Source: a virus. From it: DNA of 64,000 bases. The translations under genes and the position numbers were made by a program. The DNA is taken from IMG/VR virus record IMGVR_UViG_3300034760_000060, positions 1-64,000 of that record; one strand, 5' to 3'. This document shows, in pieces, positions 31,172 to 38,254 of the stretch. The notes under the pieces were generated by a model that did no database searches, was not told the origin of the DNA, and saw only the letters and a list, made by a program, of their open reading frames with translations. The stretch's first letter is position 1, and every line of letters starts with the position of its first letter.

Positions 31172-32835
31172 AGCCCTACACCCTCATTCACGGCGACTGC
31201 ATCACCGAGATGGCCAAGCTGCCGGAGAACAGCGTCGACGCGATCGTCTGCGATCCGCCGTACGGCCTCGAATTTATGGGCAAGGAGTGGGACGGCGCCG
31301 ACGGGTTCCGCCGATCGCTGAACGCTGCCGATGCTGGCCGCGACAACACGTTCGGCCGCATGTCGAAGAAGGCGCCGGAATATCGTGCTGGTCGGCTGTT
31401 CCAAGAGTGGTGCGAGGCATGGGCGACCGAAGCCCTGCGCGTGCTCAAGCCGGGCGGCCATCTGCTGGCCTTCAGTGGAACGCGCACGTCGCATCGCATG
31501 GTGTGCGCGATCGAGGACGCAGGGTTCGAGATCAGGGACAGCATCCCCTGGATTTACGGGTCGGGCTTTCCGAAAAGTATGAACGTGAGCAAGGCGATCG
31601 ACAAGGCGCGTGACGACAGCACTGAAGGGAGGGCTGTAGGCGCGTGGCTTAAGGATCAGCGCGAAGGGCGCGGGCTCAAGCAAAAAGATGTTGCTGCACT
31701 GTGGCCTTCGGTTACTGGCGGGCTTACCGGCTGCGTTGCGAACTGGGAAACGTTGGGCAAGGTGCCGAAATGGGACCAATGGCTACAGCTCAAGGCCTTT
31801 ATCGGTTTTGGCGACGAAATGGACGCCGAAGTGTGGCGGCTCAACGGCCGCAAAGGCACGCCAGGAAACGAGCGCGAAATTCTGAGCGAGCGGCCAGCGT
31901 CCGGGATCGGGCACAACGGTGTCGCTTTCGGCGGGCATGCCGACGGTGCCACACAGAAGTTTGACGCGGGGGCGGTTACCGACGCCGCCCGCCAATGGGA
32001 AGGCTGGGGCACCGCCCTCAAGCCGGCGCACGAGCCGTGCTGCATGGCGCGCAAGCCGCTGGCTAAGGGCGCGACCGTGGCGGCCAATGTGCTGGCGCAC
32101 GGCACCGGCGCGATCAATATCGATGCGTGCCGGGTGCCTGGAAACGAGAGCTCGGCGCGCGATGGCGAGGGCAGCGTAGAGCGCCGGTACAGCGTCGGCG
32201 GCGATGCTAGGTTCGCCATGCTGCCAGGCCCGCGTGGGGGTGACGCCGCTGGGCGGTGGCCCGCCAACATCATCCACGACGGCAGCGCCGAGGTGGTGGC
32301 GCTATTTCCTGAATCGACAAGCGGATCGCGCGTGGCTGGCGTGCGCAAGGGCATCGGGTTTGGCAGCAACGCCAAAGGCGACGGCGGCCCGGCGATTGAG
32401 GCGAGCGCCGGCAGCGCCGCCCGCTTCTTCTACTGCGCTAAGGCCAGCCGCGCCGACCGCAATGCCGGGCTGCCAAGCGGCGCCGCGCCGGCTGTGGCCA
32501 CCGAAGCGACCATGCGCGAGCGCGAGAACGCTGACTGGCCTGAACGCAACGGGAACCATCACCCGACCGTGAAACCGACCGACCTCATGGCCTACCTGGT
32601 GCGCCTGGTCACGCCGCCGGGCGGCCTGGTGCTGGATCCGTTCATGGGCAGCGGAAGCACGGGCAAGGCGTGCATGCGTGAGGGATTCCGGTTCGTCGGC
32701 ATCGACATGACGGCGGAATACCTGCCGATCGCCAGGGCGCGCATCGAGCACGAGCTCGCAAAGGCGACCGCGGCAGCTGAGTTGGCTGCCACCCCAGCCC
32801 CACAGTTGGATATGTTTGCAGCGGAGGTCGCATAA
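31168..32835 (+). CDS. DNA N4/N6 methyltransferase with inserted helix-turn-helix
   Basis: 555 residues from the ATG at 31168 (ATGA, GGTGGA upstream). Amino-methyltransferase of the beta order: CDPPYG (catalytic, 28-33) first, DPFMGSGSTG (SAM site, 490-499) last, as in MboII/RsrI-type enzymes. Residues about 155-215 insert an XRE-like helix-turn-helix (WLKDQREGRGLKQKDVAALW ... GCVANWETLGKVP), and 245-460 is a long target-recognition region with TVKP near 467. Length is nearly twice that of simple family members. It probably methylates phage DNA, and the insert may give target or self-regulatory binding. Confidence 0.88.
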   Translation: MKPYTLIHGDCITEMAKLPENSVDAIVCDPPYGLEFMGKEWDGADGFRRSLNAADAGRDNTFGRMSKKAPEYRAGRLFQEWCEAWATEALRVLKPGGHLLAFSGTRTSHRMVCAIEDAGFEIRDSIPWIYGSGFPKSMNVSKAIDKARDDSTEGRAVGAWLKDQREGRGLKQKDVAALWPSVTGGLTGCVANWETLGKVPKWDQWLQLKAFIGFGDEMDAEVWRLNGRKGTPGNEREILSERPASGIGHNGVAFGGHADGATQKFDAGAVTDAARQWEGWGTALKPAHEPCCMARKPLAKGATVAANVLAHGTGAINIDACRVPGNESSARDGEGSVERRYSVGGDARFAMLPGPRGGDAAGRWPANIIHDGSAEVVALFPESTSGSRVAGVRKGIGFGSNAKGDGGPAIEASAGSAARFFYCAKASRADRNAGLPSGAAPAVATEATMRERENADWPERNGNHHPTVKPTDLMAYLVRLVTPPGGLVLDPFMGSGSTGKACMREGFRFVGIDMTAEYLPIARARIEHELAKATAAAELAATPAPQLDMFAAEVA

Positions 32836-33215
32836 TGCCCGCCCCAGGATTCCGCCATGTCGTAATCGCAGCTCTACCAGGCGCACTGTCCGAGTTAATA
32901 GAAAAATCAGGCCTCACGAAATCGTCCGTGATCCGCTGGCTCCGAATCATGCGCGACGAGAACGTATGCCACGTCAGTGGATGGAAGCGCACGGGCGGGA
33001 ATGGCCCAATCAAGCGCGTCTATTCCTACGGGCCTGGGCCGGATGCGCCTTGCAATCTCAAGCCGATGGGAGGTGCCTGCTACAGCGCGCGCAGCAGGAA
33101 GAAGCACCCTGAGAACTGCGAGATTTACAACGCTCGGCGTCGCGCTCGAACTACGGCTGACAGGGTGGCTAAGACACCGAATACCTGGCTGAACATTCTT
33201 GGAGGTGCCGCATGA
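32835..33215 (+). CDS. Winged-helix protein
   Basis: 126 residues overlapping the methyltransferase stop (TAATG). LPGALSELIEKSGLTKSSVI and RWLRIMRDENVCHVSGWKR form a winged helix; the C-terminal half is basic with two Cys. Probably DNA-binding, perhaps with the replication genes that follow. Confidence 0.65.
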   Translation: MPAPGFRHVVIAALPGALSELIEKSGLTKSSVIRWLRIMRDENVCHVSGWKRTGGNGPIKRVYSYGPGPDAPCNLKPMGGACYSARSRKKHPENCEIYNARRRARTTADRVAKTPNTWLNILGGAA

Positions 33216-33655
33216 ATCCGACATACGAAGAATTGCTTGACGAGGTGGAGGTGTTGCGCGCCGAGGTCATCGCACTACGCGCGCTGGCCAAGGTCAAGCC
33301 GGCAAAGAAGAACGATTACCCGGACGAGTTTGAGGAGGTCTGGGCAGCCTATCCGCAGCGCTCCGGCGCGAACAAGGTCAGTTCATTCAAAGCCTGGGGC
33401 GCGCGCGTCAAGGGTGGTGCCAAGCCAGCGGAAATTCTGGCCGGCGTGAATCGCTACGCCGACTACGTGAAGAGCGAGCGCACCGAGGACCGCTTTATCA
33501 AGCAGCCGGCGACGTTCTTCGGACCCGACGAGCATTTCTTGCTGCCCTGGGCTTCCAAGCGCGGCGGCGCGGGGCGCCAGTCACTGAACGACGAGGCCAA
33601 GCGCCGGCTGTTTGGGGGCTATGACGAGTTCGGAGGCCTGGATGCGCCAAGGTGA
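33212..33655 (+). CDS. Replication protein, DnaT/helicase-loader type C-terminus
   Basis: 147 residues. A short coiled coil (DEVEVLRAEVIALRAL) is followed by FEEVWAAYPQRSGANKVSSF, KAWGARVKGG, ILAGVNRYADYVKSE and FIKQPATFFG, the FxxxWxxYPxR...P.T(W/F)... pattern found at the C-terminus of phage replication initiators and DnaT-like loaders. The N-terminal DNA-binding domain is absent, unless supplied by the winged-helix gene directly upstream. ATGA-coupled. Confidence 0.7.
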   Translation: MNPTYEELLDEVEVLRAEVIALRALAKVKPAKKNDYPDEFEEVWAAYPQRSGANKVSSFKAWGARVKGGAKPAEILAGVNRYADYVKSERTEDRFIKQPATFFGPDEHFLLPWASKRGGAGRQSLNDEAKRRLFGGYDEFGGLDAPR

Positions 33656-34406
33656 CTACGACGCCTTCGCGAAGCTGCTGGACGACGCCTACGACATGAT
33701 CAGCTGCGGCACTAAGGTGCTCAGCGCCGATGCCAGGGCGATGTTCTTCCGCGCCGTCGCCAAGTATCCGTTGGAAGTGTTCCGCGCCGCGCTGCACGCT
33801 CACATCATGGGCAAGGACGGGAAGTTCGTTCCGCAGCCGGCGCACATCAATGAGCAAATTGCGCTGATGGCGGAAGGCGACGGCCGCCCGGGTGCCGAGG
33901 AGGCTTGGGCGATTGCGTTGACGGGGCGGGATGAAGAATCGACAGTGGTATGGACGGCGGAGACTGCAGCTGCGCTGTTCATCTGCCGCCCGGTGCTCGA
34001 CTCGAGCGGTGCGATCAGCGCGCGGAAGTCGTTCCTTGAGGCGTACACCCGGCTGGTTGCCGAGGCGCGCGCTGCACACCGACCGGCGGAATGGGTCGCG
34101 TCGATCGGCTGGGACAAGCGGCAGCACACGACGGTAATCAAGGGCGCTGTCAACGCCGGGCGCCTGCCTGCGCCTGCAGCCGCGGCGCTTCTCGAAGGAC
34201 CGGCCGGCGACCCAACGCCCGATGCCGAAGCCCGCGCGCAGCTGGCCAAGGTGAAGCAGATGATCAAGGACGGCGCCGAAGAGCGCGAACGCAAGCGCCT
34301 GGCGGAGGTGGAGCGCGTGCGCTTGGCGGACGAGGAGTTCAAGCGCGTAACGAATGACCAGGTGCAGCAGCGCCTGGCGGAACAACAACTGGAAGGGCAA
34401 ACATGA
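33642..34406 (+). CDS. Putative replication protein
   Basis: 254 residues from the ATG at 33642 (GGAGG at 6 bp). AKLLDDAYDMISCGTKVLSA and FRAVAKYPLEVFRAALHAHI with QPAHINEQIALMAEG resemble a phage replication/helicase-loader protein of Burkholderiales phages; DGRPGAEEAWAIALTGRDE and TAALFICRPVL repeat in relatives. The C-terminus is a long charged helix (EERERKRLAEVERVRLADEE). No ATPase motif. Overlaps the previous gene by 14 bp. Confidence 0.6.
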   Translation: MRQGDYDAFAKLLDDAYDMISCGTKVLSADARAMFFRAVAKYPLEVFRAALHAHIMGKDGKFVPQPAHINEQIALMAEGDGRPGAEEAWAIALTGRDEESTVVWTAETAAALFICRPVLDSSGAISARKSFLEAYTRLVAEARAAHRPAEWVASIGWDKRQHTTVIKGAVNAGRLPAPAAAALLEGPAGDPTPDAEARAQLAKVKQMIKDGAEERERKRLAEVERVRLADEEFKRVTNDQVQQRLAEQQLEGQT

Positions 34407-34792
34407 TGGGCGAACACGAAATGCTGACATTTGGCGCAATCGAAAGTATTGGCGATGTCAACAGCAAGGAGAAGGGCAGCGGCGCGCGCTTCAACGGAGG
34501 GAAGCCGGATTTTTCGCTGATACCGATGTCCACGCTCGAAGATGAGGCGCGCGTCTGGATGTATGGGAAGGCGAAGTACGCCGCCTGGAACTGGACCAAG
34601 GGCATGCCCTGGTCCGTTCCATTCGCCTGCGCAATGCGGCACATGGCAGCGTGGCAGCGCGGGGAAGAATGCGACCCAGAGTCCGGGCTGCCGCACTTGG
34701 CCCACGCGATGTGCAATTTACGCATGCTCACGTTGTACGCGTCCAACTATCAACAGGGCGACGACCGTCCAACCAAGGAGTTGCAGCCATGA
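34403..34792 (+). CDS. dATP/dGTP diphosphohydrolase-like protein
   Basis: 129 residues of the DUF5664 family: RFNGGKPDFSLIP (29-41), WMYGKAKYAAWNW (52-64), RHMAAWQRGEECDPESGLPH (79-98) with His80, Asp91 and His98, and LAHAMCNLRML. Related phage proteins hydrolyse dATP or dGTP to the monophosphate, in some phages (MazZ/DatZ context) to favour 2-aminoadenine DNA. No PurZ homologue is seen in this window, so the role here is probably a change in the nucleotide pool. Confidence 0.75.
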   Translation: MMGEHEMLTFGAIESIGDVNSKEKGSGARFNGGKPDFSLIPMSTLEDEARVWMYGKAKYAAWNWTKGMPWSVPFACAMRHMAAWQRGEECDPESGLPHLAHAMCNLRMLTLYASNYQQGDDRPTKELQP

Positions 34793-35043
34793 ATCAGACG
34801 CGACTCGGATCATTGATCGAAGCGGTCATCAATACTTGCATCGGCTTCGGGATCAACTTCACAGCCAATATGTTCATTTTCCCGCTTTTCGGATTTCACA
34901 TTACGCCGGGCGCAAACTTCGTCCTGGGCATGCTCTACACAATCATCAGCGTTGTGCGATCGTACTGCATCCGACGATGGTTTAACGCCAAATTGCACAG
35001 CATGGCACAAGCCGTTGCCGCGCGCATGGAGGCTGGAAAATGA
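34789..35043 (+). CDS. Small two-helix membrane protein (DUF7220-like)
   Basis: 84 residues from the ATG at 34789 with AAGGAG. SLIEAVINTCIGFGINFTAN and GANFVLGMLYTIISVVRSYC are two membrane segments, followed by a basic amphipathic tail (RRWFNAKLHSMAQAVAA). The family is common between replication and rusA genes of phages, function unknown. Confidence 0.75.
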   Translation: MNQTRLGSLIEAVINTCIGFGINFTANMFIFPLFGFHITPGANFVLGMLYTIISVVRSYCIRRWFNAKLHSMAQAVAARMEAGK

Positions 35044-35468
35044 TCACCTTCACTATCCCCGGCCAGCCGGTTGCCAAGGGCCGCCCGAAGTTCGCGCGCC
35101 GTGGCGCCCATGTCGTCGCCTACACGCCGGAGAAGACCGCCAGCTATGAGAACTTGGTCAAGATGGCGGCGACTGAGGCGATGGGAGGCCTGGCCCCGAG
35201 CGGCGCTCCGATATACATGAGCATCGAGCTGCGCATGCAAATTCCCGCAAGCTGGTCGGCCAAACGCCGCGCGCTGGCGGTGTTGGGGGAGGTTTTGCCA
35301 ACGAAGAAGCCAGACGCCGACAACGTGCTGAAGGGAATCAAGGACGGGTGCAACGGAATTGTGTGGCGGGACGATGCTCAGGTCGTGCGGATTGGCTTGG
35401 CCAAGGTCTACGCAGATTCGCCATGCGCCATCGTGATCATCACTGAAAGCGAAAAGGTCTCGGCATGA
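35040..35468 (+). CDS. rusA: RusA-type Holliday junction resolvase
   Basis: 142 residues. FTIPGQPVAKGRPKFARRG at the N-terminus and KKPDADNVLKGIKDGCNG with VWRDDAQVVRI contain the catalytic aspartates (Asp92, Asp94, Asp111/112 by position) of RusA. It resolves recombination and replication junctions before packaging. ATGA-coupled to both neighbours. Confidence 0.92.
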   Translation: MITFTIPGQPVAKGRPKFARRGAHVVAYTPEKTASYENLVKMAATEAMGGLAPSGAPIYMSIELRMQIPASWSAKRRALAVLGEVLPTKKPDADNVLKGIKDGCNGIVWRDDAQVVRIGLAKVYADSPCAIVIITESEKVSA

Positions 35469-35893
35469 GCCGCCCTAAGCCCAAGCGCACGAAGGCCTAC
35501 CATCCCAAGCCATGCGTGAAGCCGCTCGGGATGCGCCAAGCCTTGATGATGGAAATGCCGGGCTATGTTGCCTCCTTGGCGCTCGGCCTGCCGCACTTCT
35601 GCGAGCGGCACGTCTACGACCTGTTGAGCAACGCCGACTTGACGCGCCGGATCGCCCCGGACGGACATCCCATCCTGCCGATCGCAAAGGCCATGGTTCT
35701 GGCCATAGCCGAGATCCAGCACCGCGCGCAGGAGACGGAAAAAACCGAATGCACTGCGGGCGAATTGGCCGTGCTGCGTGAAGGCGTCGGTCGGACTATG
35801 GACTACCTACGGACGGTGCCGAACGTCGAGATATCGCGCGCTTCGGCAGCCGCCCTGGCGGAGTTCGACCGACTGGGGTGCTTGCGAGTATGA
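35465..35893 (+). CDS. Hypothetical phage protein before Q-like gene
   Basis: 142 residues. Basic start (RPKPKRTKAYHPKPCVKPLG), a helical body (LALGLPHFCERHVYDLLSNA, PIAKAMVLAIAEIQHRAQE) and a conserved-looking end. Position between rusA and a Q-like gene matches NinX/antitermination-region proteins of other phages, but I recognise no domain. Confidence 0.6.
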   Translation: MSRPKPKRTKAYHPKPCVKPLGMRQALMMEMPGYVASLALGLPHFCERHVYDLLSNADLTRRIAPDGHPILPIAKAMVLAIAEIQHRAQETEKTECTAGELAVLREGVGRTMDYLRTVPNVEISRASAAALAEFDRLGCLRV

Positions 35894-35961
35894 ATGGGCG
35901 AGTTCGTCAAGCGATTTGGGCATTGCAGCGAAGAAAAATAGTTCCCATTGGACTCTTGTAA
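35890..35961 (+). CDS. Tiny 23-residue coupled reading frame
   Basis: NGRVRQAIWALQRRKIVPIG, strongly basic. The ATG overlaps the previous stop. It fills part of a 115-bp gap before the Q-like gene. Low confidence: coupling and basic composition only. Confidence 0.35.
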   Translation: MNGRVRQAIWALQRRKIVPIGLL

Positions 35962-36008
35962 ACTTGCAGCAATATGGTAAGGTGGGAAGGTCTTCTTGTG
36001 GGGAAACT

Positions 36009-36566
36009 ATGGGATTCGCTGAAAAACACCTTCAATCGCTCGGCTCATCCAATCTCATGGATGACTGCTTCCATCATCAAACCGATGCGCTGCAAGCGGC
36101 TGCGCGTGCCGACAAGTCTGCGCGCAACATCGGGTCGCTGCTTTCGCGCGTCAAGTACGCAGACGGGACGCTCGGCAAGCAGTTCGAGGGCAATGCCCAG
36201 AACTTGGCCGCCCTGTTGCGCGAATGGCTCGCCATCGTGACGGAGAAGGGCACCGCGCGCCGCTGGGTCAAGCCCGAGGACATTGCAATCGCCCCGATCA
36301 CGTTTCGCCGCGTGGCCAACGCCTCCCTGGCTCACTTCTTGGACGGCAAATGCGTGCAGTGCCACGGCACCGGCGTCGCCGAGAGCAAGCGCGCGTGCAT
36401 TCCTTGCAAGGGCTCAGGGCAGATCGAATTGACCGGCCTGAGCGGCTACGAGGCAAAGCTGGTGCTCGACATGGTGTCTGAGCTGGGCGCCATCGAATCG
36501 ACGCACGCAGCCATCGCAAGCGCACTGTTGCGTAAGCGCGACCTGACGGCGGAAGAAATCGCATGA
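36009..36566 (+). CDS. Q-like antiterminator with zinc finger
   Basis: 185 residues from the ATG at 36009 (GGGGA upstream). Helical N-terminal part, RWVKPEDIAIAPITFRRVAN in the middle, and a DnaJ-like zinc finger with Cys115, Cys118, Cys130, Cys133 (CVQCHGTG and CIPCKGSG), as in Q proteins of the lambdoid antiterminator families. Strong context: it is the last early gene, directly followed by a promoter, a leader and a terminator in the lambda pR'-tR' arrangement. The name rests on motif and position, not on overall similarity that I can measure. Confidence 0.6.
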   Translation: MGFAEKHLQSLGSSNLMDDCFHHQTDALQAAARADKSARNIGSLLSRVKYADGTLGKQFEGNAQNLAALLREWLAIVTEKGTARRWVKPEDIAIAPITFRRVANASLAHFLDGKCVQCHGTGVAESKRACIPCKGSGQIELTGLSGYEAKLVLDMVSELGAIESTHAAIASALLRKRDLTAEEIA

Positions 36567-36585
36567 ACTGTGTATACGAACAGTA
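36566..36585. promoter_or_regulatory. LexA (SOS) box
   Basis: CTGT-N8-ACAG at 36568-36583 in the 20-mer AACTGTGTATACGAACAGTA, which matches the LexA consensus used in gamma- and betaproteobacteria at both half-sites including the outer A/T. It starts at the stop codon of the Q-like gene and would cover the -35 region of the promoter just downstream. Confidence 0.75.
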
Positions 36586-36598
36586 TTTCGTGTAGAAT
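36570..36598 (+). promoter_or_regulatory. Late promoter (pR'-like)
   Basis: -10 box TAGAAT (36593-36598), preceded 17 bp upstream by a poor -35 element inside the LexA box. Weak -35 elements are usual at Q-dependent promoters. Start would be near 36605, giving a leader of about 185 nt. Confidence 0.5.
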
Positions 36599-36604
36599 TG
36601 AAGT

Positions 36605-36790
36605 TCTCGACGTAACGTAAATTTCTCTCAGGCTTGTGCCAGACGCGAAAGCGACAACGACCCCTGAGACACATATAGTGCAAGCCTACCAACGGTTTCG
36701 CTCGCACTGAAATTTACGAGTTGCCGTCGCACGTAGTACCCCGCAGATAGCGGGGACGAACCCGGAAGCCACCCTTGAGGTGGCTTTTTG
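36605..36790 (+). ncRNA. Structured late leader RNA
   Basis: Leader between promoter and terminator with several pairings: CGTAAATTTC (36616-36625) with GAAATTTACG (36709-36718); TCTCAGG (36626-36632) with CCTGAGA (36663-36669) or, mutually exclusive, AGGCTTG (36630-36636) with CAAGCCT (36681-36687); a GAAA tetraloop hairpin (36644-36653); CCCCGC/GCGGGG (36739-36755); and the terminator. Length and place match the lambda pR' leader transcript; the amount of structure is larger than expected. Confidence 0.55.
36766..36790 (+). terminator. Leader terminator (tR'-like)
   Basis: AGCCACC (36767-36773), loop CTTGA, GGTGGCT (36779-36785), then TTTTT. It stands 18 bp before the next gene, so the late operon needs readthrough, the expected target of the Q-like protein. 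Confidence 0.85.
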
Positions 36791-36807
36791 CATTTAGCAA
36801 GGATTTT

Positions 36808-37032
36808 ATGCGCTTCTACGAACAGGTTTTCGATGGGCGCACGATTATCTGCGCCGATCTTGTTGCACGCGCCGATGTGCAAGGCGATCGCGTCATTCGG
36901 GATATCGATGCGGATTGCTGGATCGATGCTAAGCGCAAGCTCGGGTACATGCTGAGCGCCGTGCAAGAGTGGTTGCTGGATGAGTTCTACGCCAAGCGCG
37001 CCCGGTCCGGACGCGTTGATCTGAACGCATAA
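36808..37032 (+). CDS. First gene after the late leader
   Basis: 74 residues from the ATG at 36808 with AAGGA. RFYEQVFDGRTIICADLVAR, a beta-like start, then a helix (DAKRKLGYMLSAVQEWLLDE) and a basic tail. I do not recognise it. It is the first translated gene behind the terminator and the head of a chain of coupled tiny frames. Confidence 0.55.
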   Translation: MRFYEQVFDGRTIICADLVARADVQGDRVIRDIDADCWIDAKRKLGYMLSAVQEWLLDEFYAKRARSGRVDLNA

Positions 37033-37105
37033 TGAAATGCTGGCGAAGCGACCGCGTGCACATACCGCGTCGATTAGCTGGCGAAGGAGGTGCGCCATGA
37101 CGTAG
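37032..37105 (+). other. Coupled 22-codon frame and two-codon minigene
   Basis: A 22-codon frame (KCWRSDRVHIPRRLAGEGG) overlaps the stop of the previous gene (TAATG, 37032). Its TGA overlaps an ATG at 37097 that has a perfect AAGGAGGT site 5 nt upstream but reads only ATG-ACG-TAG. The layout recalls the two-codon bar minigenes of lambda. Confidence 0.4.
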
Positions 37106-37344
37106 CTCCACGTTCCACCGCAATGAAGCCCTCGCAAGAGGCCAGTCGGGTTGATCTCCGGTTGCTGTAGTACGGGCAAAATAGGCCGCCAGATGCGACC
37201 CGTCATCGATCAGGCCGACCAACGTCGAAGTTTATACGCAGGAAACAGTCGAGCGTCCGCCTGACAGCGGCGCTGCCCCGGAATGCGCCCCATATGGGTT
37301 GTTGCGTTCCACGACGCCGGACGCTGTAACCGGCACCAGTTTTA
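37106..37344 (+). other. Region before tRNAs, no clear gene
   Basis: Only very short frames are seen, for example 15 codons from 37122 and 23 codons from 37192. No strong hairpin or promoter. It is probably transcribed from the late promoter as the 5' part of the tRNA precursor. Confidence 0.5.
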
Positions 37345-37432
37345 GGTAGCATGGCTGAGAGGCCGAAAGCAACGGCTTGCTAAGCCGCACGGTCGAAAGG
37401 CCGCCCAGGTTCGAATCCTGGTGCTACCGCCA
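37345..37432 (+). tRNA. Phage tRNA-Ser(GCT)
   Basis: Acceptor GGTAGCA pairs with TGCTACC, anticodon loop TTGCTAA gives GCT (reads AGC/AGU), long variable arm, T-arm CCAGGTTCGAATCCTGG, and CCA encoded (37430-37432). One A-C mismatch at the base of the anticodon stem. Located in the late operon. Confidence 0.92.
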
Positions 37433-37438
37433 GTTCAA

Positions 37439-37527
37439 GGAAGATTGGCCGAGTGGTCGAAGGCACTGGTCTTGAAAACCAGCAGGTGTAACAGCCTCGG
37501 GAGTTCGAATCTACCCATCTTCCGCCA
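37439..37527 (+). tRNA. Phage tRNA-Ser(TGA)
   Basis: Acceptor GGAAGAT pairs with ATCTTCC, anticodon loop CTTGAAA gives TGA (reads UCA), long variable arm, CCA encoded (37525-37527). The T stem GGGAG/CTACC contains one G-A mismatch where CTCCC would pair fully. Six bases separate it from the other serine tRNA, so both come from one precursor. Confidence 0.88.
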
Positions 37528-38254
37528 CTTTCGTACCCGCCGCGCCGATAGCGACGCGCGCCGGGTTGAGCAACCACCCAGGTGCTGCTGACCGAGCTCG
37601 CGGACGCGCGCGCGACGAAGCAGCCGACTCCCTCACGAAACGAGGGGCAACACGCATGATGATTGCAAAGCCGCGCTTAAATGCGCACCAGCACCGGACT
37701 AATAACCCGAGCAATCGTCATCCGTGTTGATGAATGCGCCTAGCTGGCGCGACGCAAAGCTAGTCTGTCGTGATGCGACTCGACGAGGATGTGCTGACCG
37801 AGAATGCGCATAGGTCAGTGCTGGTTCCCGGCTCGTTGGATGGGCCTGCCCCAAGGCGAAAGCCAATATCACAGCCGGGTCGCGCCGGCCATCAACAAAT
37901 GCGCAGTGATGATGCGCGACGAAGGCAGCGGGGTGACCCGCGAGAAATCGACACCGGATAAAGAACACCAGCCATCGGGCTGGAAGGCAGCGGGCACCGG
38001 ACCCGCTTCGGGCCGCGCCATGGCCTGATAGTTTAGGTCAAGCCGGGATCATCGCCGGCACCAATCTCCCTCAGGGCGCTTCCCAGCGCTCTTCGCCGCT
38101 GCGCATACGCGACTGCGGCTCTTCTTATTCGAAGCCTCGACCCTAGCCGGCCGGGGCTTTTTCGTTTCAACGCGCAGATAGGGTTGCAACCCGAAGGGCA
38201 GTTCGTCACTGCTTCTGCGCACCCATTTCAACGACGGCCACTGACGAAGGAATT
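37528..38254 (+). other. Long region with coupled tiny frames
   Basis: 727 bp without a recognised gene. Three plus-strand frames are chained: 37656-37730 (24 codons, GAGGGG upstream), 37730-37813 (27 codons, TGATG coupling) and 37804-38028 (74 codons, overlap). A G/C-rich imperfect hairpin followed by TTTTT ends near 38163. Whether any frame is expressed is open. Confidence 0.4.
37804..38028 (+). CDS. Possible 74-residue protein
   Basis: Starts RIGQCWFPARWMGLPQGESQ, then VAPAINKCAVMMRDEGSG and a Lys/Pro/Gly-rich disordered tail. Codon third positions are moderately GC-rich like real genes here, but the ribosome site is poor. No family recognised. Confidence 0.3.
   Translation: MRIGQCWFPARWMGLPQGESQYHSRVAPAINKCAVMMRDEGSGVTREKSTPDKEHQPSGWKAAGTGPASGRAMA

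Noticed and set aside
34403-34792. 2-aminoadenine (Z) genome
   Set aside because: Only the diphosphohydrolase is present. No PurZ or Z-type polymerase is seen in the window.
36605-36720. Possible 6S RNA
   Set aside because: TTTCTCT and CCCCTGAG recall 6S, but the outer helix closes after about 100 nt, there is no long 180-nt rod with a central bubble, and the lambda-type late leader explains the location better.
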